Shown: positions 1 to 9,212 of the stretch, in pieces | How the letters are laid out: every line of letters begins with the position of its first letter | Numbering within the stretch: position 1 is the stretch's first letter | Assembly (NCBI GenBank): GCA_025846845.1 | Contig: JAOYTL010000003.1 | Span: 372,001 to 436,000 of the forward strand | DNA length: 64,000 nucleotides | Direction of reading: 5' to 3' | Source of the DNA: Alloboseaceae bacterium BT-24-1 | GTDB taxonomy: Bacteria > Pseudomonadota > Alphaproteobacteria > Rhizobiales > Beijerinckiaceae | Notes under the pieces: generated by a model | What the model was told of the DNA's origin: nothing | Seen by the model: the letters and a program-made list of their open reading frames with translations, nothing else | Databases searched by the model: none | Made by a program: the position numbers and the translations under genes

Positions 1-626
1 CCGACCAGCGCCGGGATCACCTCGATGCCCCCCAGCAGGTCGGTGGAGCCCAGGGTGAAGCGCGGTACACCGCCGGGATTGTCGATGCCAATGCAGGTGA
101 TCAGCAGGCCGAGCAGCATCGCCGCGATCGCCTTGATCGGCGAGGAGCGCGCCACCAGCGTCGAGCACATCAGGCCGAGCATGGCGAGCCAAAAGTTCTC
201 ATAGGTCGAGAAGGACAGTGCCATCTCGGCCAGCAGCGGCGCGATCAGCATCAGCGAGAGCGTGCCGGCGATGCCGCCGAGCGCCGAGAACCACAGGCAG
301 ATGCCGAGCGCAGTCTCCGCCTCGCCCTTGCGCGTCATCGCATAGGCTTCGTCGGTATAGGCGGCCGAGGCCGGCGTGCCCGGAATGCGCAGCAGGCAGC
401 CGGGAATGTCGCCGGAGAAGATCGCCATCGCCGACGCGGTGATGATGGTGGCGACCGCCGCGATCGGCGAGAGGTAGAAGGTGACGGGGACGAGCAGCGC
501 CGTCGCCATCGTCGCCGAGAGGCCGGGCAGCGAGCCGACCAGAAGCCCGTAGACGGCGGAAGCGAAGATCGCGATCAGCACATCCGGGGCGAAGACGAGG
601 CCGAAGGCCTGGATGACGGTATCCAT
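1..626 (-). CDS. tctA: TctA-family tripartite tricarboxylate transporter permease (5' part only)
   Basis: This is the large membrane subunit of a tripartite tricarboxylate transporter, an ion-driven secondary uptake system in which a periplasmic Bug/TctC receptor feeds a TctB-TctA membrane pair. The N-terminal 208 residues are in the window, beginning MDTVIQAFGLVF; the rest runs off the left edge. The visible part shows several hydrophobic segments and the family's glycine/proline-rich loops, such as GLLVGSLPGLSAT and SGDIPGCLLRIPGTPASAAYT. The ATG at 626 follows a GTGAGG ribosome site and lies 7 nt after the tctB stop, so it is the last visible gene of tctC-tctB-tctA. Substrate is unknown; TctA homologs carry citrate and other carboxylates. 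Family assignment is firm. Confidence 0.93.
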   Translation of the reverse strand, partial: MDTVIQAFGLVFAPDVLIAIFASAVYGLLVGSLPGLSATMATALLVPVTFYLSPIAAVATIITASAMAIFSGDIPGCLLRIPGTPASAAYTDEAYAMTRKGEAETALGICLWFSALGGIAGTLSLMLIAPLLAEMALSFSTYENFWLAMLGLMCSTLVARSSPIKAIAAMLLGLLITCIGIDNPGGVPRFTLGSTDLLGGIEVIPALV

Positions 627-633
627 CGCGGCC

Positions 634-1125
634 TCACCAGGGGAAGGGCAGCAGGCCGCCGGGCAGCGGAACGCGCAGCAGCTTGAGGAAAATCAGGTTG
701 ATGACGAAAGGCGCGATCAGTGCGAGTGGCACCGCGAGCTTGGGCCTGGCGCCGAAGGCGAGGCTCGCGACCAGCACCATGATCCCGGCCGTCGGCAGGA
801 AGCCGAGCTTTTCGGAAGCGAGTGCATAGAACAACAGCAGCGCCGGCGGCAGCAGCGCCAGCCAGTTGCGCCAGGCCGGCAGCGGCTCGAGCATTTCGGG
901 CGCGCTGTGGCTCGCGACGTCGGCCTCGGCGACCTCCTCGAAGCGCCGGCCGATACCGAGCACGATCATGACGCCGCAGAGCATCAGCCCGGCGCCGACG
1001 ACCATCGGGAAGGCCGAGGGGCCGACCTGCTGGCCGGGCACCGGCGGCAGTTTCGAGCCGTAGAAGAAGGCGGCGGCGCCGAGCGTCGCGATGGCGCCCC
1101 CGGTCACGCGGTCTGACAACAACAT
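634..1125 (-). CDS. tctB: TctB-family small permease subunit
   Basis: This 163-residue protein is the small membrane subunit of the tripartite tricarboxylate transporter, forming the translocation unit with TctA in the inner membrane. It has about four hydrophobic segments: one near residues 8-25, one around 40-60, and a closely spaced pair in the C-terminal half. A charged linker (GRRFEEVAEADVASH) separates the halves, as usual for TctB. Length matches the family. It lies between tctC and tctA on the same strand, 96 nt downstream of tctC with a strong stem-loop in the gap. TctB sequences are poorly conserved, so the call rests on size, topology and position. Confidence 0.88.
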   Translation of the reverse strand: MLLSDRVTGGAIATLGAAAFFYGSKLPPVPGQQVGPSAFPMVVGAGLMLCGVMIVLGIGRRFEEVAEADVASHSAPEMLEPLPAWRNWLALLPPALLLFYALASEKLGFLPTAGIMVLVASLAFGARPKLAVPLALIAPFVINLIFLKLLRVPLPGGLLPFPW

Positions 1126-1179
1126 GCTGCGGAGTCTCGTCGAACTGTGATCGCGCCATGCCGGCGCCGACTGGAACGG

Positions 1180-1210
1180 AGGAGCGGACGGGCATCGCCC
1201 GTCCGCTCCT
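1180..1210 (-). terminator. Stem-loop between tctC and tctB (attenuator or mRNA stabiliser)
   Basis: A perfect 14-bp inverted repeat, AGGAGCGGACGGGC with its complement, closes a 3-nt loop (ATC). It starts 12 nt past the tctC stop in the direction of transcription. No T-tract follows on the minus strand, so it is more likely a 3'-end stabiliser or partial attenuator than a full intrinsic terminator. It sits exactly between the receptor gene and the membrane subunits. Confidence 0.7.
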
Positions 1211-1221
1211 GTTCAATTGCC

Positions 1222-2214
1222 TCAGGCCTTGGTCAGGCCGGCGGCCTTCATCGCCGAGGCCATAGAGGCATCGCTGTCGGCCATGAACTTGGCGAAGCCC
1301 GCCCCGTCGGCGAACTTCATGCCAAAGCCGCGCGAGTTCATGAAGTCCTGATACTCCTTGGAGTCGAAGGCCTTCTTCAGCGACGCGGTCAGCTTGGCCT
1401 GGATGTCGGCCGGCACCGCCTTGGGCGCGCCGATGCCGCGCCAGGCTCCGACCGAGTAGTTGATTCCGAGCGACTCGTTCAGCGTCGGCACGTCCTTGAA
1501 CTGCGGATTGCGCGCGCTCGCCATGATCGCCAGCGACTTCGCCTTGCCGGCGTCGATCATCGCCCGTGCTTCCGGCACCGAGCAGGTGACGATGTCGATG
1601 CCACCGGCCGCCAGGTCCTGCATGCCGGGCGCGGCGCCGTTCGACGGCACCCAGGCGACATGGTCGGGCTTCAGCCCCATCGCGACCAGCCAGCCGACCA
1701 AAGCGAGGTGCCAGATGCCGCCCTGGCCCGTGCCGGATGCCTTGAGCTTGCCGTGAGGCGCGGCCTTGATCGCCGCGGCCAGCTCCTTGATGTCCTTGTA
1801 CGGGCTCGAGGCCGAGACCTGCACACCCGGCGGGTCCTCGTTCATCAGGCCGAGCGCGGCGTAGTCGCTCGATTTCAGCTCGGTCAGGCCCTGATGGCGC
1901 ATCATCGCGATCTCGACCGTCAGCATGCCGACCGTGTAGCCGTCAGCCGGGGCCGACGCGATCGCCTGATGCCCGACAACGCCGGAGCCGCCGGTGCGAT
2001 TCACCACATTGAAGGGCTGGCCGAGATCCTTCTCCAGCAATTGCGCGACGATGCGCGCCGTCGCGTCGGTGCCGCCGCCTGCGCCCCACGGGCAGATCAT
2101 GGTCACCGGCCGGTTCGGATACTGCGCCTGGCCGATTGCCGGGCCTGTGATCAGCCCTGCCGCGCCGGCTGCCGCCGCGCCTTTGAGGACCGAACGTCTG
2201 CTGATTCTGCTCAT
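1222..2214 (-). CDS. tctC: Bug/TctC-family tricarboxylate-binding receptor with Tat signal
   Basis: This is the periplasmic substrate-binding protein of the tct transporter. The N-terminus carries a twin-arginine signal (SRRSVLKGAAAAGAAG), followed by the mature start QYPNRPVTMICPWGAGGGTDATAR, the typical Bug opening with its glycine-rich ligand loop. The 330-residue length is normal. The ATG at 2214 is preferred over one 54 nt upstream because it follows GGGAGGAAC at good spacing and places the RR motif correctly. Bug proteins bind carboxylates and similar small anions; the ligand cannot be read here. It is first in the tctC-tctB-tctA operon, and a hairpin after it probably raises its level over the permease. 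Confidence 0.93.
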   Translation of the reverse strand: MSRISRRSVLKGAAAAGAAGLITGPAIGQAQYPNRPVTMICPWGAGGGTDATARIVAQLLEKDLGQPFNVVNRTGGSGVVGHQAIASAPADGYTVGMLTVEIAMMRHQGLTELKSSDYAALGLMNEDPPGVQVSASSPYKDIKELAAAIKAAPHGKLKASGTGQGGIWHLALVGWLVAMGLKPDHVAWVPSNGAAPGMQDLAAGGIDIVTCSVPEARAMIDAGKAKSLAIMASARNPQFKDVPTLNESLGINYSVGAWRGIGAPKAVPADIQAKLTASLKKAFDSKEYQDFMNSRGFGMKFADGAGFAKFMADSDASMASAMKAAGLTKA

Positions 2215-2363
2215 TCCGATGTTCCTCCCGTTCAATCGATTTAAAATTTGAAAGCTTCTTCGCCTCACGGCGCGGCTTCCTTGGTATTCTCGCTATCAGA
2301 ACCGATTGCCGCTGGCGAGGCAACCGTCTTTGTATGCTGTATGCACGACCCGAGAGGCGAACC

Positions 2364-3746
2364 TCAAAGCCCGCAGGCCACGGGCACGACGCTCTTGCCG
2401 GAGGCCTCGGCGATCGCCCCGGTGCTCAGCTCGCCGCCAGCAGCCGCGTTAGCAAGCTTGGCATCGGCCTTCTCCAGCATCGCCCTGAGCTGCGCGACGC
2501 CAGCGATGGCATGATTGCGCTGCGGCGCGACACCGGCAATCAGACCTTTGTCCGAAGGATTGGCGGTAACCAGGCCGGCGAGCCGGCCCTGTCGGTCGAA
2601 GACCGGGCTGCCAGCACCACCGGGCTGCAACGGCGCGAGCACCGCATCGCTCGCAACCTCGCCCGGCAGCGCCACCGCAATGCGCGAGGCAGCCGTAGCA
2701 TCATAGGCGAGCACAACGACCGCCTCCCGCGCCGCAGGTGCGGCATCGCGCAGGCCGAGTAATGTGCCGGACGCCAGCCCCGGCACATCGAGCAGCGCGA
2801 GCCCGCTCGCCTGATCCTGCAGCCGCAGCCGCGCCGGGCGCGCGCCGACCTTGAGCCCCTTGCAGGGATCAACCGCAGCGCGCGCCGTCAGCACCAGCTC
2901 CTTGCCGATGACGAGGCCGACACCGAAGCGCTCGGTCACCGGCTGGGCCGGGGCGAGGGCCACTGGCGGCGCGCCGGGCGATGCAGGCGCCGGAACGGGA
3001 GCCGGAGCCGGCCCGCTCGGGAACGGCTCGAAGCTGTCCGCGATCGCAGTCACCACCTTGTCGAAGGTCGTGGCCACCGCCTTGTCGTAGCCGACCGAGA
3101 AGCCGCGCAACCCTGATGGGCCAAGCGCCTGCCGGCGGAAGAATTTTCCGGTCGGCGTCTCGCCGGCGACGACGAAGAAGCTCGGCTGCAGCAGCTTGTA
3201 GGTGACCTTGCGCTGGATGTTCGGATTGACCGCGATCGCCCGCTCGAAGATCGCCTGGAGCGGCTCAGCCGCCGGTCCGGCGCTGACGTCGAGCGTGACC
3301 TTGCCATCAGCGCTCTGCCAGCGGCTGCCGCCGGCCGCCGTCGCCTCGCGCTTCGGCAGCAGCTTCTGCGGAATGCCGATGCGCACGCCTGTGGGCTGAT
3401 CGGTGATCACGGCAAAGCCCGCCGCGTCACGCGCCGTCCTGGCGAGCCGGGCCAGATCCTGCCGCTCGGCCGTTGTCAATTGACCATCGGGCTGACCGCG
3501 CCCGGCCTTGAAGCCGTTCACGGCACGAAAGGTCAACGGCCCGAAACTGCCCGTCGCAGCGCTGTTGAGATGTCCGGTCCAGATCAGGTCGGCCTGGATC
3601 GCCTTGCGCTCGGCCTCCGGCAACGCGGAAAAATTCTGCGTCGCCGCAGCAAGCCGCGGATCGGCCGGCTGCTGCGCCTGCGCGGCATTGAGGCAGGCAA
3701 GGATGGCGGCAATGCCGATCAGCGCGGGAACCTTGAACACGAGCAT
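2364..3746 (-). CDS. Secreted trypsin-like pseudoprotease with peptidoglycan-binding-like segment
   Basis: The 460-residue protein begins with a signal peptide (MLVFKVPALIGIAAILACLNAAQA). An N-terminal region resembles a peptidoglycan-binding fold (IWTGHLNSAATGSFGPLTFRA), a middle domain follows, then a proline/alanine linker and a C-terminal trypsin-like beta-barrel. In that last domain all three catalytic positions appear lost: the His position reads LTARAAV (about residue 288), the Asp position reads SGLALLDV (about 314), and the Ser loop reads GGAGSPVFD where GNSGGPVFD is expected (about 375). It is therefore predicted inactive and structural or regulatory. The start at 3746 was chosen for the signal peptide. 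It is transcribed divergently from the alpha-2-macroglobulin gene, which may point to a shared periplasmic role. Confidence 0.75.
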   Translation of the reverse strand: MLVFKVPALIGIAAILACLNAAQAQQPADPRLAAATQNFSALPEAERKAIQADLIWTGHLNSAATGSFGPLTFRAVNGFKAGRGQPDGQLTTAERQDLARLARTARDAAGFAVITDQPTGVRIGIPQKLLPKREATAAGGSRWQSADGKVTLDVSAGPAAEPLQAIFERAIAVNPNIQRKVTYKLLQPSFFVVAGETPTGKFFRRQALGPSGLRGFSVGYDKAVATTFDKVVTAIADSFEPFPSGPAPAPVPAPASPGAPPVALAPAQPVTERFGVGLVIGKELVLTARAAVDPCKGLKVGARPARLRLQDQASGLALLDVPGLASGTLLGLRDAAPAAREAVVVLAYDATAASRIAVALPGEVASDAVLAPLQPGGAGSPVFDRQGRLAGLVTANPSDKGLIAGVAPQRNHAIAGVAQLRAMLEKADAKLANAAAGGELSTGAIAEASGKSVVPVACGL

Positions 3747-3958
3747 CTCCGTCTTTCTCAGGTCGCGCCGCGACGCGGCGCCATTCAGCGTCAGCCTTGC
3801 CGCAGAGGCAAGAGGCGAGAAGGGCTCAACCGATCGCAAGCCGAGTTGCGCCCGACGCGCCCGGTGCTAGCTTCGCGCAGCGCAATGCGATGACCCGTCA
3901 TCGCGTCGACGCCTGCCGCGGCAACTATCGGGCCGCCCGCCTTTTCGGAGACCGAGCC

Positions 3959-6900
3959 ATGCGCCATCTCGTCCGTCTCGCCCTCCTGCTCGGCCTGACT
4001 GTCGCCGCCGGACCCGCTTTCGCCCAGAAGGCCTATGTCAGGCCCGATCTCGCCAGCGACGGCCAGCGCCTGGAGGAGCGGCTGAAGCGCGAGGTCTCGG
4101 TCGGCCAGCGCCCCTTCGCCACCTTGCTGCGCGACGGCAGTGCCGCTCTCAATCGCGGCGACGCTCGCGCCGCATTGCCGCTCGCCAATGCCGCCGCAGT
4201 CGCCGATCCCGCCAATCCCGGCGGCTGGCGCCTGATGGCGCAGGCGGCGAGCGGCATCGAGCCGCGCGATTATCGCGAGCGCTATGAACTGCGCGAGCGC
4301 GCCGTCAGTGCTGCCTACCTCGCCTATCAGCGCTCGACCTCGCGCCCCGACGAAGCCTCCTCGCTCGGCGTGCTCGCCCGCGTCTTCGAGAAGCACGAAC
4401 TCTGGCGCCCGGCGCTGACCACCTATCGCCTCAGCCTCGACCTCGCCGACAACGCCTCGCTGCGCACCGACTACGAGGCGCTGCGGGCCCAGCGCGGCTT
4501 CCGCCTTACCTCCAACAAGGTCGATTCGGACGCTGCGAGCCCGCGCGCCTGCTTCGAGTTCTCCGAGCCGCTGTCGCGCGGCCGCGTCGACTTCGCCCCT
4601 TATGTCGCGATCACCGGCAAGGGCGACTTCGCCGTCAGCGGCGAGGAGCGCCAGCTCTGCGTCGACGGCCTGCGCCATGGCGAGCGCTACGGCTTCGTCA
4701 TCCGCCAGGGCGTGCCCTCGGCCATCCCCGACGAGAAGCTGCTGAAATCGGCCGATTACGAGGTCTATGTCCGCGACCGCGCCCCCTCGGTGCGCTTCAC
4801 CGGCAAGAACTACGTGCTGCCGCGCACCGGCCAGCAGGGCGTACCGGTCGTCTCGGTCAATGCCGACAGTCTCGATCTCGAGGTGATGCGCATCGGCGAC
4901 CGCAACCTGATCGGCTCGGTCCACTCCGACGACTTCCTCAGCCAGCTCGGCGCCTACAACGCCAATCAGATCGCCTCGGACAAGGGTTCGAGCGTCTGGA
5001 AAGGCACCATGGCAGTGAAGTCCGAGCTCAACAAGGACGTCACCACCGCCTTCCCGGTGCTCGAAGCCGTCGGCCGGCTCCAGCCCGGCGTCTATGTGAT
5101 GTTCGCCAAGCCGACCGGCAGCACCCGGACCGCGAGCGGCTCGGACGGCGACGGCGACTATGACGACGGCACGACGCGGGCGACGCAATGGTTCGTCGTC
5201 TCCGATCTCGGCCTGACCTCCTTTTCCGGGCCGGACGGCGTGCATGTGCTGGTGCGCTCGCTCGCCGATGCCTCGCCCGTCGCCAATGCCGAACTGCGCC
5301 TGCTCGCCCGCAACAACGAGGTGCTGGCGACCGTCCGTTCCGACAGTAACGGCTATGCCCGCTTCGATGCCGCCCTCGCCAAGGGACAGGGCGGCAATGC
5401 GCCGGGCCTCGTCACCGCCAGCCTGGCCGAGGATTACGGCTTCCTCGACCTGAAGCAGACCGCGTTCGACCTGTCGGATCGCGGCGTGAAGGGCCGCGTC
5501 GCCCCGGCCGGGCTCGACGCCTTCCTCTATACCGAGCGCGGCGTCTATCGCTCCGGCGAGACCGTCTACCTGACGACGCTGCTGCGTGACGCCAAGGGCG
5601 CCGCCGTCTCCGGCCTGCCGCTGACGCTGGTCGTCAGGCGGCCCGATGGCGTCGAATATCGCCGCCGCCAGGTCGAGGACCAGGGCGCCGGCGGACGGGC
5701 CCATTCGATCCCGCTGATCTCCGGCGCCCAGACCGGCACCTGGCGCGTCCAGGCCTATTCCGACCCGAAGGGCGCGGCGATCGGCGAAATCTCCTTCCTG
5801 GTCGAGGACTACATTCCCGAGCGGCTGGAGTTGACGCTTTCCTCGAAGAAGCAGGTGCTGCAAGCCGGCGAGCCGGCCGAGATCGACGTCAACGCCCGCT
5901 ATCTCTACGGCGCGCCCGGCTCCGATCTCGACGTCACCGGCTCGATGACCGTGCGCTCGGCGGCGCAGACCGCGATCCCCGGCTTTTCCGGCTATGAGGT
6001 CGGCCTGACCGACGAGGCCTTCGAGCCGCAGCAGGCCGAGTTCGAGGACGCCGCCAAGACCGGCGCCGACGGCAAGGTCACGATCGCCAATCCCGTCGCC
6101 CAGCCCGAGACCAACCGGCCGCTCGAAGTCGAATTGACCGTCCGCGTCGGCGAGCCCGGCGGGCGCGCCATCGCCCGCTCGCTCACCCTGCCGATCGTGC
6201 CGAAGGGCGCCGCCATCGGCGTGCGCAAGGCCTTCAAGGAGGGGGAGCTCGGCAATGGCCAGACCGCGACCTTCGACGTGATCATGGCGCAGGGGGACGG
6301 GCGCCGGATCGCTCGCCAGGGCCTGAAATGGACGCTGTCCAAGGTCAGCCGCAATTATCAGTGGTTCTACCAGGACGGCCGCTGGAACTATGAGGGCGTG
6401 AAGACGACCCGCCGTGTCGCCGATGGCGAGGTCGCCGTCGCCGAGGCCACACCGGCCCGCATCGCCGCTCCCGTGCAATGGGGCAATTACCGGCTCGACG
6501 TCAGCGCCGACGGCGCCGAGGCGACCGAGACCAGCGTCTCCTTCAATGTCGGCTACGAGACCGACAAGACCGCCGACCAGCCGGATGTGCTCGATGTCGC
6601 CCTGGATAAGCCGTCCTACGCCAATGGCGAGAGCATGCAGGTGCGCCTGACCCCGCGCTTCGCCGGCAAGGCGACGCTGGCGGTGATGAGCGACCGCGTC
6701 GCCGAGATCCGCACCGTCGACGTGCCGGCCAATGGCACGACCGTGACCATCCCCGCCAAGTCGGACTGGGGTGCCAGCGCCTATCTCGTCGTGCTCGCCC
6801 ACCGCCCGATGGACACGGCCGCCCAGCGCATGCCGGGCCGCGCCATCGGCCTCGCCTGGTTCAGCGTCGGCAAGGAGGAGCGCAACCTCGCCATCGATCT

Positions 6901-9205
6901 CGGGGCGCCGAACCTCGTGCGTCCGCTCTCGACGCTGTCGCTGCCGGTCAAGGTCAGTGGCGCCAAGGCCGGCGAGGAGGCCTTCATCACCGTCGCGGCG
7001 GTCGATGTCGGCATCCTCAACCTGACCCGCTTCGAGAGCCCCGATCCGAGCAAGTACTTCTTCGGCCAGCGCCAGCTCGGCCATGAACTGCGCGATCTCT
7101 ACGGCTATCTGATCGACGGCATGCAGGGGGTGCGCGGCGCGATCCGCTCCGGCGGCGACGCCGCGCCGCAGCTCAATGGCGAGGCGCCGACGCAGGAGCC
7201 GCTGGCGCGCTATTCCGGCGTGGTCAAGCTCGGGCCCGACGGCACCGCCAAGGTCGATTTCGAACTGCCGGCCTTCAACGGCTCGGTTCGCGTCATGGCT
7301 GTCGCCTGGAGCGCCGGCCGCACCGGCCAGGCCAGCGCCGATGTCTTCGTGCGCGACCAGATCGTGGCGCAGGCGACACTGCCGCGTTTCCTCGCACTCG
7401 GCGACCAGTCGCGCTTCCATCTGCAGATCGACAATGTCGAGGGCCCGGCTGGCTCCTATCTCGTCGATCTCGACATCAAGGGCCCGGTCGTCGTCGCCGC
7501 CGACGCGACCCGGCGCAGCATGACCATGGCCGCCGGCGCCAAGAGCTCGCTGACGATCCCGGTCACCGCCGCCGGCATCGGCCGCGCCAGCTTCGACGTC
7601 AAGGTCACCGGCCCCAACGGCATCGGCACGGTGCAGAACCTTGCCGTGCGTGTGCAGCCCTCGACCCAGACGATCGCGCGCCGGATCGTGCGCCCGATCC
7701 CGGGCGGCGGCTCGCTCACCGTCTCCTCCGACCTGATGGCCGACCTCGTGCCGGATTCCGGCGCGGTCTCGGTCTCGGTCTCGCCGGTCGCGGCACTCGA
7801 TGTCGCAGCGGTGCTCGCAGCGCTCGACCGCTACCCCTATGGCTGCACCGAGCAGACGATCAGCCGGGCGCTGCCGCTCCTGGTCGTCAACCGGCTCGCT
7901 TCGATGCAGCAGCTGGCGCTCGACGGCAATGCGGATGAGCGCGTCACCGCCGCGATCGAGCGCGTGCTCGCCCGCCAGGGCAATAACGGCTCCTTCGGCC
8001 TCTGGAGTGTCGGCGGCGAGGATCTCTGGCTCGACGCCTTCGTCACCGACTTCCTGACCCGCTCCCGCGAGCGCCAGTTCGCCGTGCCGCAGACGGCGTT
8101 CAACATGGCGCTCGACCGGCTGCGCAACCAGGTCGTCAACACCAGCGAGATCAACAAGGAGGAAGCGGCCGGCATCGCCTATGCGCTCTATGTGCTCGCC
8201 CGGAACGGGCGGCCGGTGATGGGCGATCTGCGTTATCTCGCCGACAACAAGCTCGCCGATTTCGGCTCAGCCCTCGCCCGCGCCCAGATCGGCGCCGCGC
8301 TCTCGCTGCTCGGCGACCGCACCCGCGGCCGCGCCGCCTTCACCAGCGCGCTCGGCACCCTCCAGCAGACTCCAGACGACGGCCTGTCGCGCGCTGATTA
8401 CGGCTCGCGGCTGCGCGACGGCGCCGGCATCCTCACCTTGATCGCCGAGAGCAATGGCGAGCGCGCCGATCTCTCCCGCGCCGCCGACGTCGTCCAGAAC
8501 GCGCGCCAAAATGCGCGCTACACCTCGACGCAGGAAAACATGTGGATGGCCATGGCCGCCGCGGCGATGGCCAAGGATGCCGAGGGCATGGCGCTGACAG
8601 TCGATGGCGCCGAGCGCAAGGGTGCCCTCTACCGCACCATCCCGCAGGCGTCGCTGGAGGCCAAGCCGCTGGTGATCGGCAATCCCGGCACCGCCTCGGC
8701 CAATGCGGTGATCACGGTCTCCGGCATCCCGTCAACGCCGGAGCCGGCGCTGAACCAGGGTTTCGGGCTGGAGCGCACGCTCTTCACCATGAAGGGCGAG
8801 CGGGTCGATCCCGCGCGCCTGCGCCAGAACGAGCGCTATGTCGTCGCGCTCAAGGTCACCGAGCCGGCGGCACGCTATGGCCGCCTGCTGCTGGTCGATC
8901 CCGTCCCGGCCGGACTGGAGATCGAGAACGCCAAGCTCACCGAGGGCGCCTCTGTCGAAGGCCTCAACTGGCTGAAGCAGGAGGTCCCGCCGGTGCATAC
9001 CGAGGCACGCGACGACCGCTTCGTCGCGGCCTTTCAGCGCAATGGCGGCAAGAACGATCCGCTGAGTTATACGGTCGCCTATATCGCCAGGGCCGTCTCG
9101 CCCGGCCGCTATGTCGCTCCCGCGGCGGTGATCGAGGACATGTACCGGCCCGACCGCTTCGGCCGGACGGCTTTCGGCACGGTCGAGATCACCTCGGCAA
9201 GGTGA
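3959..9205 (+). CDS. yfhM: Bacterial alpha-2-macroglobulin, thioester type (YfhM-like)
   Basis: This 1748-residue periplasmic protein is a bacterial alpha-2-macroglobulin, a broad protease trap thought to protect the cell envelope. The ATG at 3959 gives a signal peptide (MRHLVRLALLLGLTVAAGPAFA) ending before Gln. There is no lipobox Cys, unlike the lipoprotein YfhM of E. coli. Macroglobulin beta-domains fill most of the length, and the thioester motif CTEQ is intact (Cys about 1296, in YPYGCTEQT), followed by the alpha/alpha thioester domain and a C-terminal receptor-like domain ending in RYVAPAAVIEDMYRPDRFG. It lies 7 nt upstream of pbpC, the classic yfhM-pbpC pair, which couples protease defence to peptidoglycan repair. 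Family and motif are certain; the physiological target is not. Confidence 0.95.
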   Translation: MRHLVRLALLLGLTVAAGPAFAQKAYVRPDLASDGQRLEERLKREVSVGQRPFATLLRDGSAALNRGDARAALPLANAAAVADPANPGGWRLMAQAASGIEPRDYRERYELRERAVSAAYLAYQRSTSRPDEASSLGVLARVFEKHELWRPALTTYRLSLDLADNASLRTDYEALRAQRGFRLTSNKVDSDAASPRACFEFSEPLSRGRVDFAPYVAITGKGDFAVSGEERQLCVDGLRHGERYGFVIRQGVPSAIPDEKLLKSADYEVYVRDRAPSVRFTGKNYVLPRTGQQGVPVVSVNADSLDLEVMRIGDRNLIGSVHSDDFLSQLGAYNANQIASDKGSSVWKGTMAVKSELNKDVTTAFPVLEAVGRLQPGVYVMFAKPTGSTRTASGSDGDGDYDDGTTRATQWFVVSDLGLTSFSGPDGVHVLVRSLADASPVANAELRLLARNNEVLATVRSDSNGYARFDAALAKGQGGNAPGLVTASLAEDYGFLDLKQTAFDLSDRGVKGRVAPAGLDAFLYTERGVYRSGETVYLTTLLRDAKGAAVSGLPLTLVVRRPDGVEYRRRQVEDQGAGGRAHSIPLISGAQTGTWRVQAYSDPKGAAIGEISFLVEDYIPERLELTLSSKKQVLQAGEPAEIDVNARYLYGAPGSDLDVTGSMTVRSAAQTAIPGFSGYEVGLTDEAFEPQQAEFEDAAKTGADGKVTIANPVAQPETNRPLEVELTVRVGEPGGRAIARSLTLPIVPKGAAIGVRKAFKEGELGNGQTATFDVIMAQGDGRRIARQGLKWTLSKVSRNYQWFYQDGRWNYEGVKTTRRVADGEVAVAEATPARIAAPVQWGNYRLDVSADGAEATETSVSFNVGYETDKTADQPDVLDVALDKPSYANGESMQVRLTPRFAGKATLAVMSDRVAEIRTVDVPANGTTVTIPAKSDWGASAYLVVLAHRPMDTAAQRMPGRAIGLAWFSVGKEERNLAIDLGAPNLVRPLSTLSLPVKVSGAKAGEEAFITVAAVDVGILNLTRFESPDPSKYFFGQRQLGHELRDLYGYLIDGMQGVRGAIRSGGDAAPQLNGEAPTQEPLARYSGVVKLGPDGTAKVDFELPAFNGSVRVMAVAWSAGRTGQASADVFVRDQIVAQATLPRFLALGDQSRFHLQIDNVEGPAGSYLVDLDIKGPVVVAADATRRSMTMAAGAKSSLTIPVTAAGIGRASFDVKVTGPNGIGTVQNLAVRVQPSTQTIARRIVRPIPGGGSLTVSSDLMADLVPDSGAVSVSVSPVAALDVAAVLAALDRYPYGCTEQTISRALPLLVVNRLASMQQLALDGNADERVTAAIERVLARQGNNGSFGLWSVGGEDLWLDAFVTDFLTRSRERQFAVPQTAFNMALDRLRNQVVNTSEINKEEAAGIAYALYVLARNGRPVMGDLRYLADNKLADFGSALARAQIGAALSLLGDRTRGRAAFTSALGTLQQTPDDGLSRADYGSRLRDGAGILTLIAESNGERADLSRAADVVQNARQNARYTSTQENMWMAMAAAAMAKDAEGMALTVDGAERKGALYRTIPQASLEAKPLVIGNPGTASANAVITVSGIPSTPEPALNQGFGLERTLFTMKGERVDPARLRQNERYVVALKVTEPAARYGRLLLVDPVPAGLEIENAKLTEGASVEGLNWLKQEVPPVHTEARDDRFVAAFQRNGGKNDPLSYTVAYIARAVSPGRYVAPAAVIEDMYRPDRFGRTAFGTVEITSAR

Positions 9206-9212
9206 CAGCGCA

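Noticed and set aside
3791..7420. A 1209-codon open frame antisense to the alpha-2-macroglobulin gene
   Set aside because: It is complementary to a clearly conserved gene, its product is low-complexity Arg/Ala/Gly/Asp-rich text, and it has no family motifs. High GC removes stop codons from this frame.
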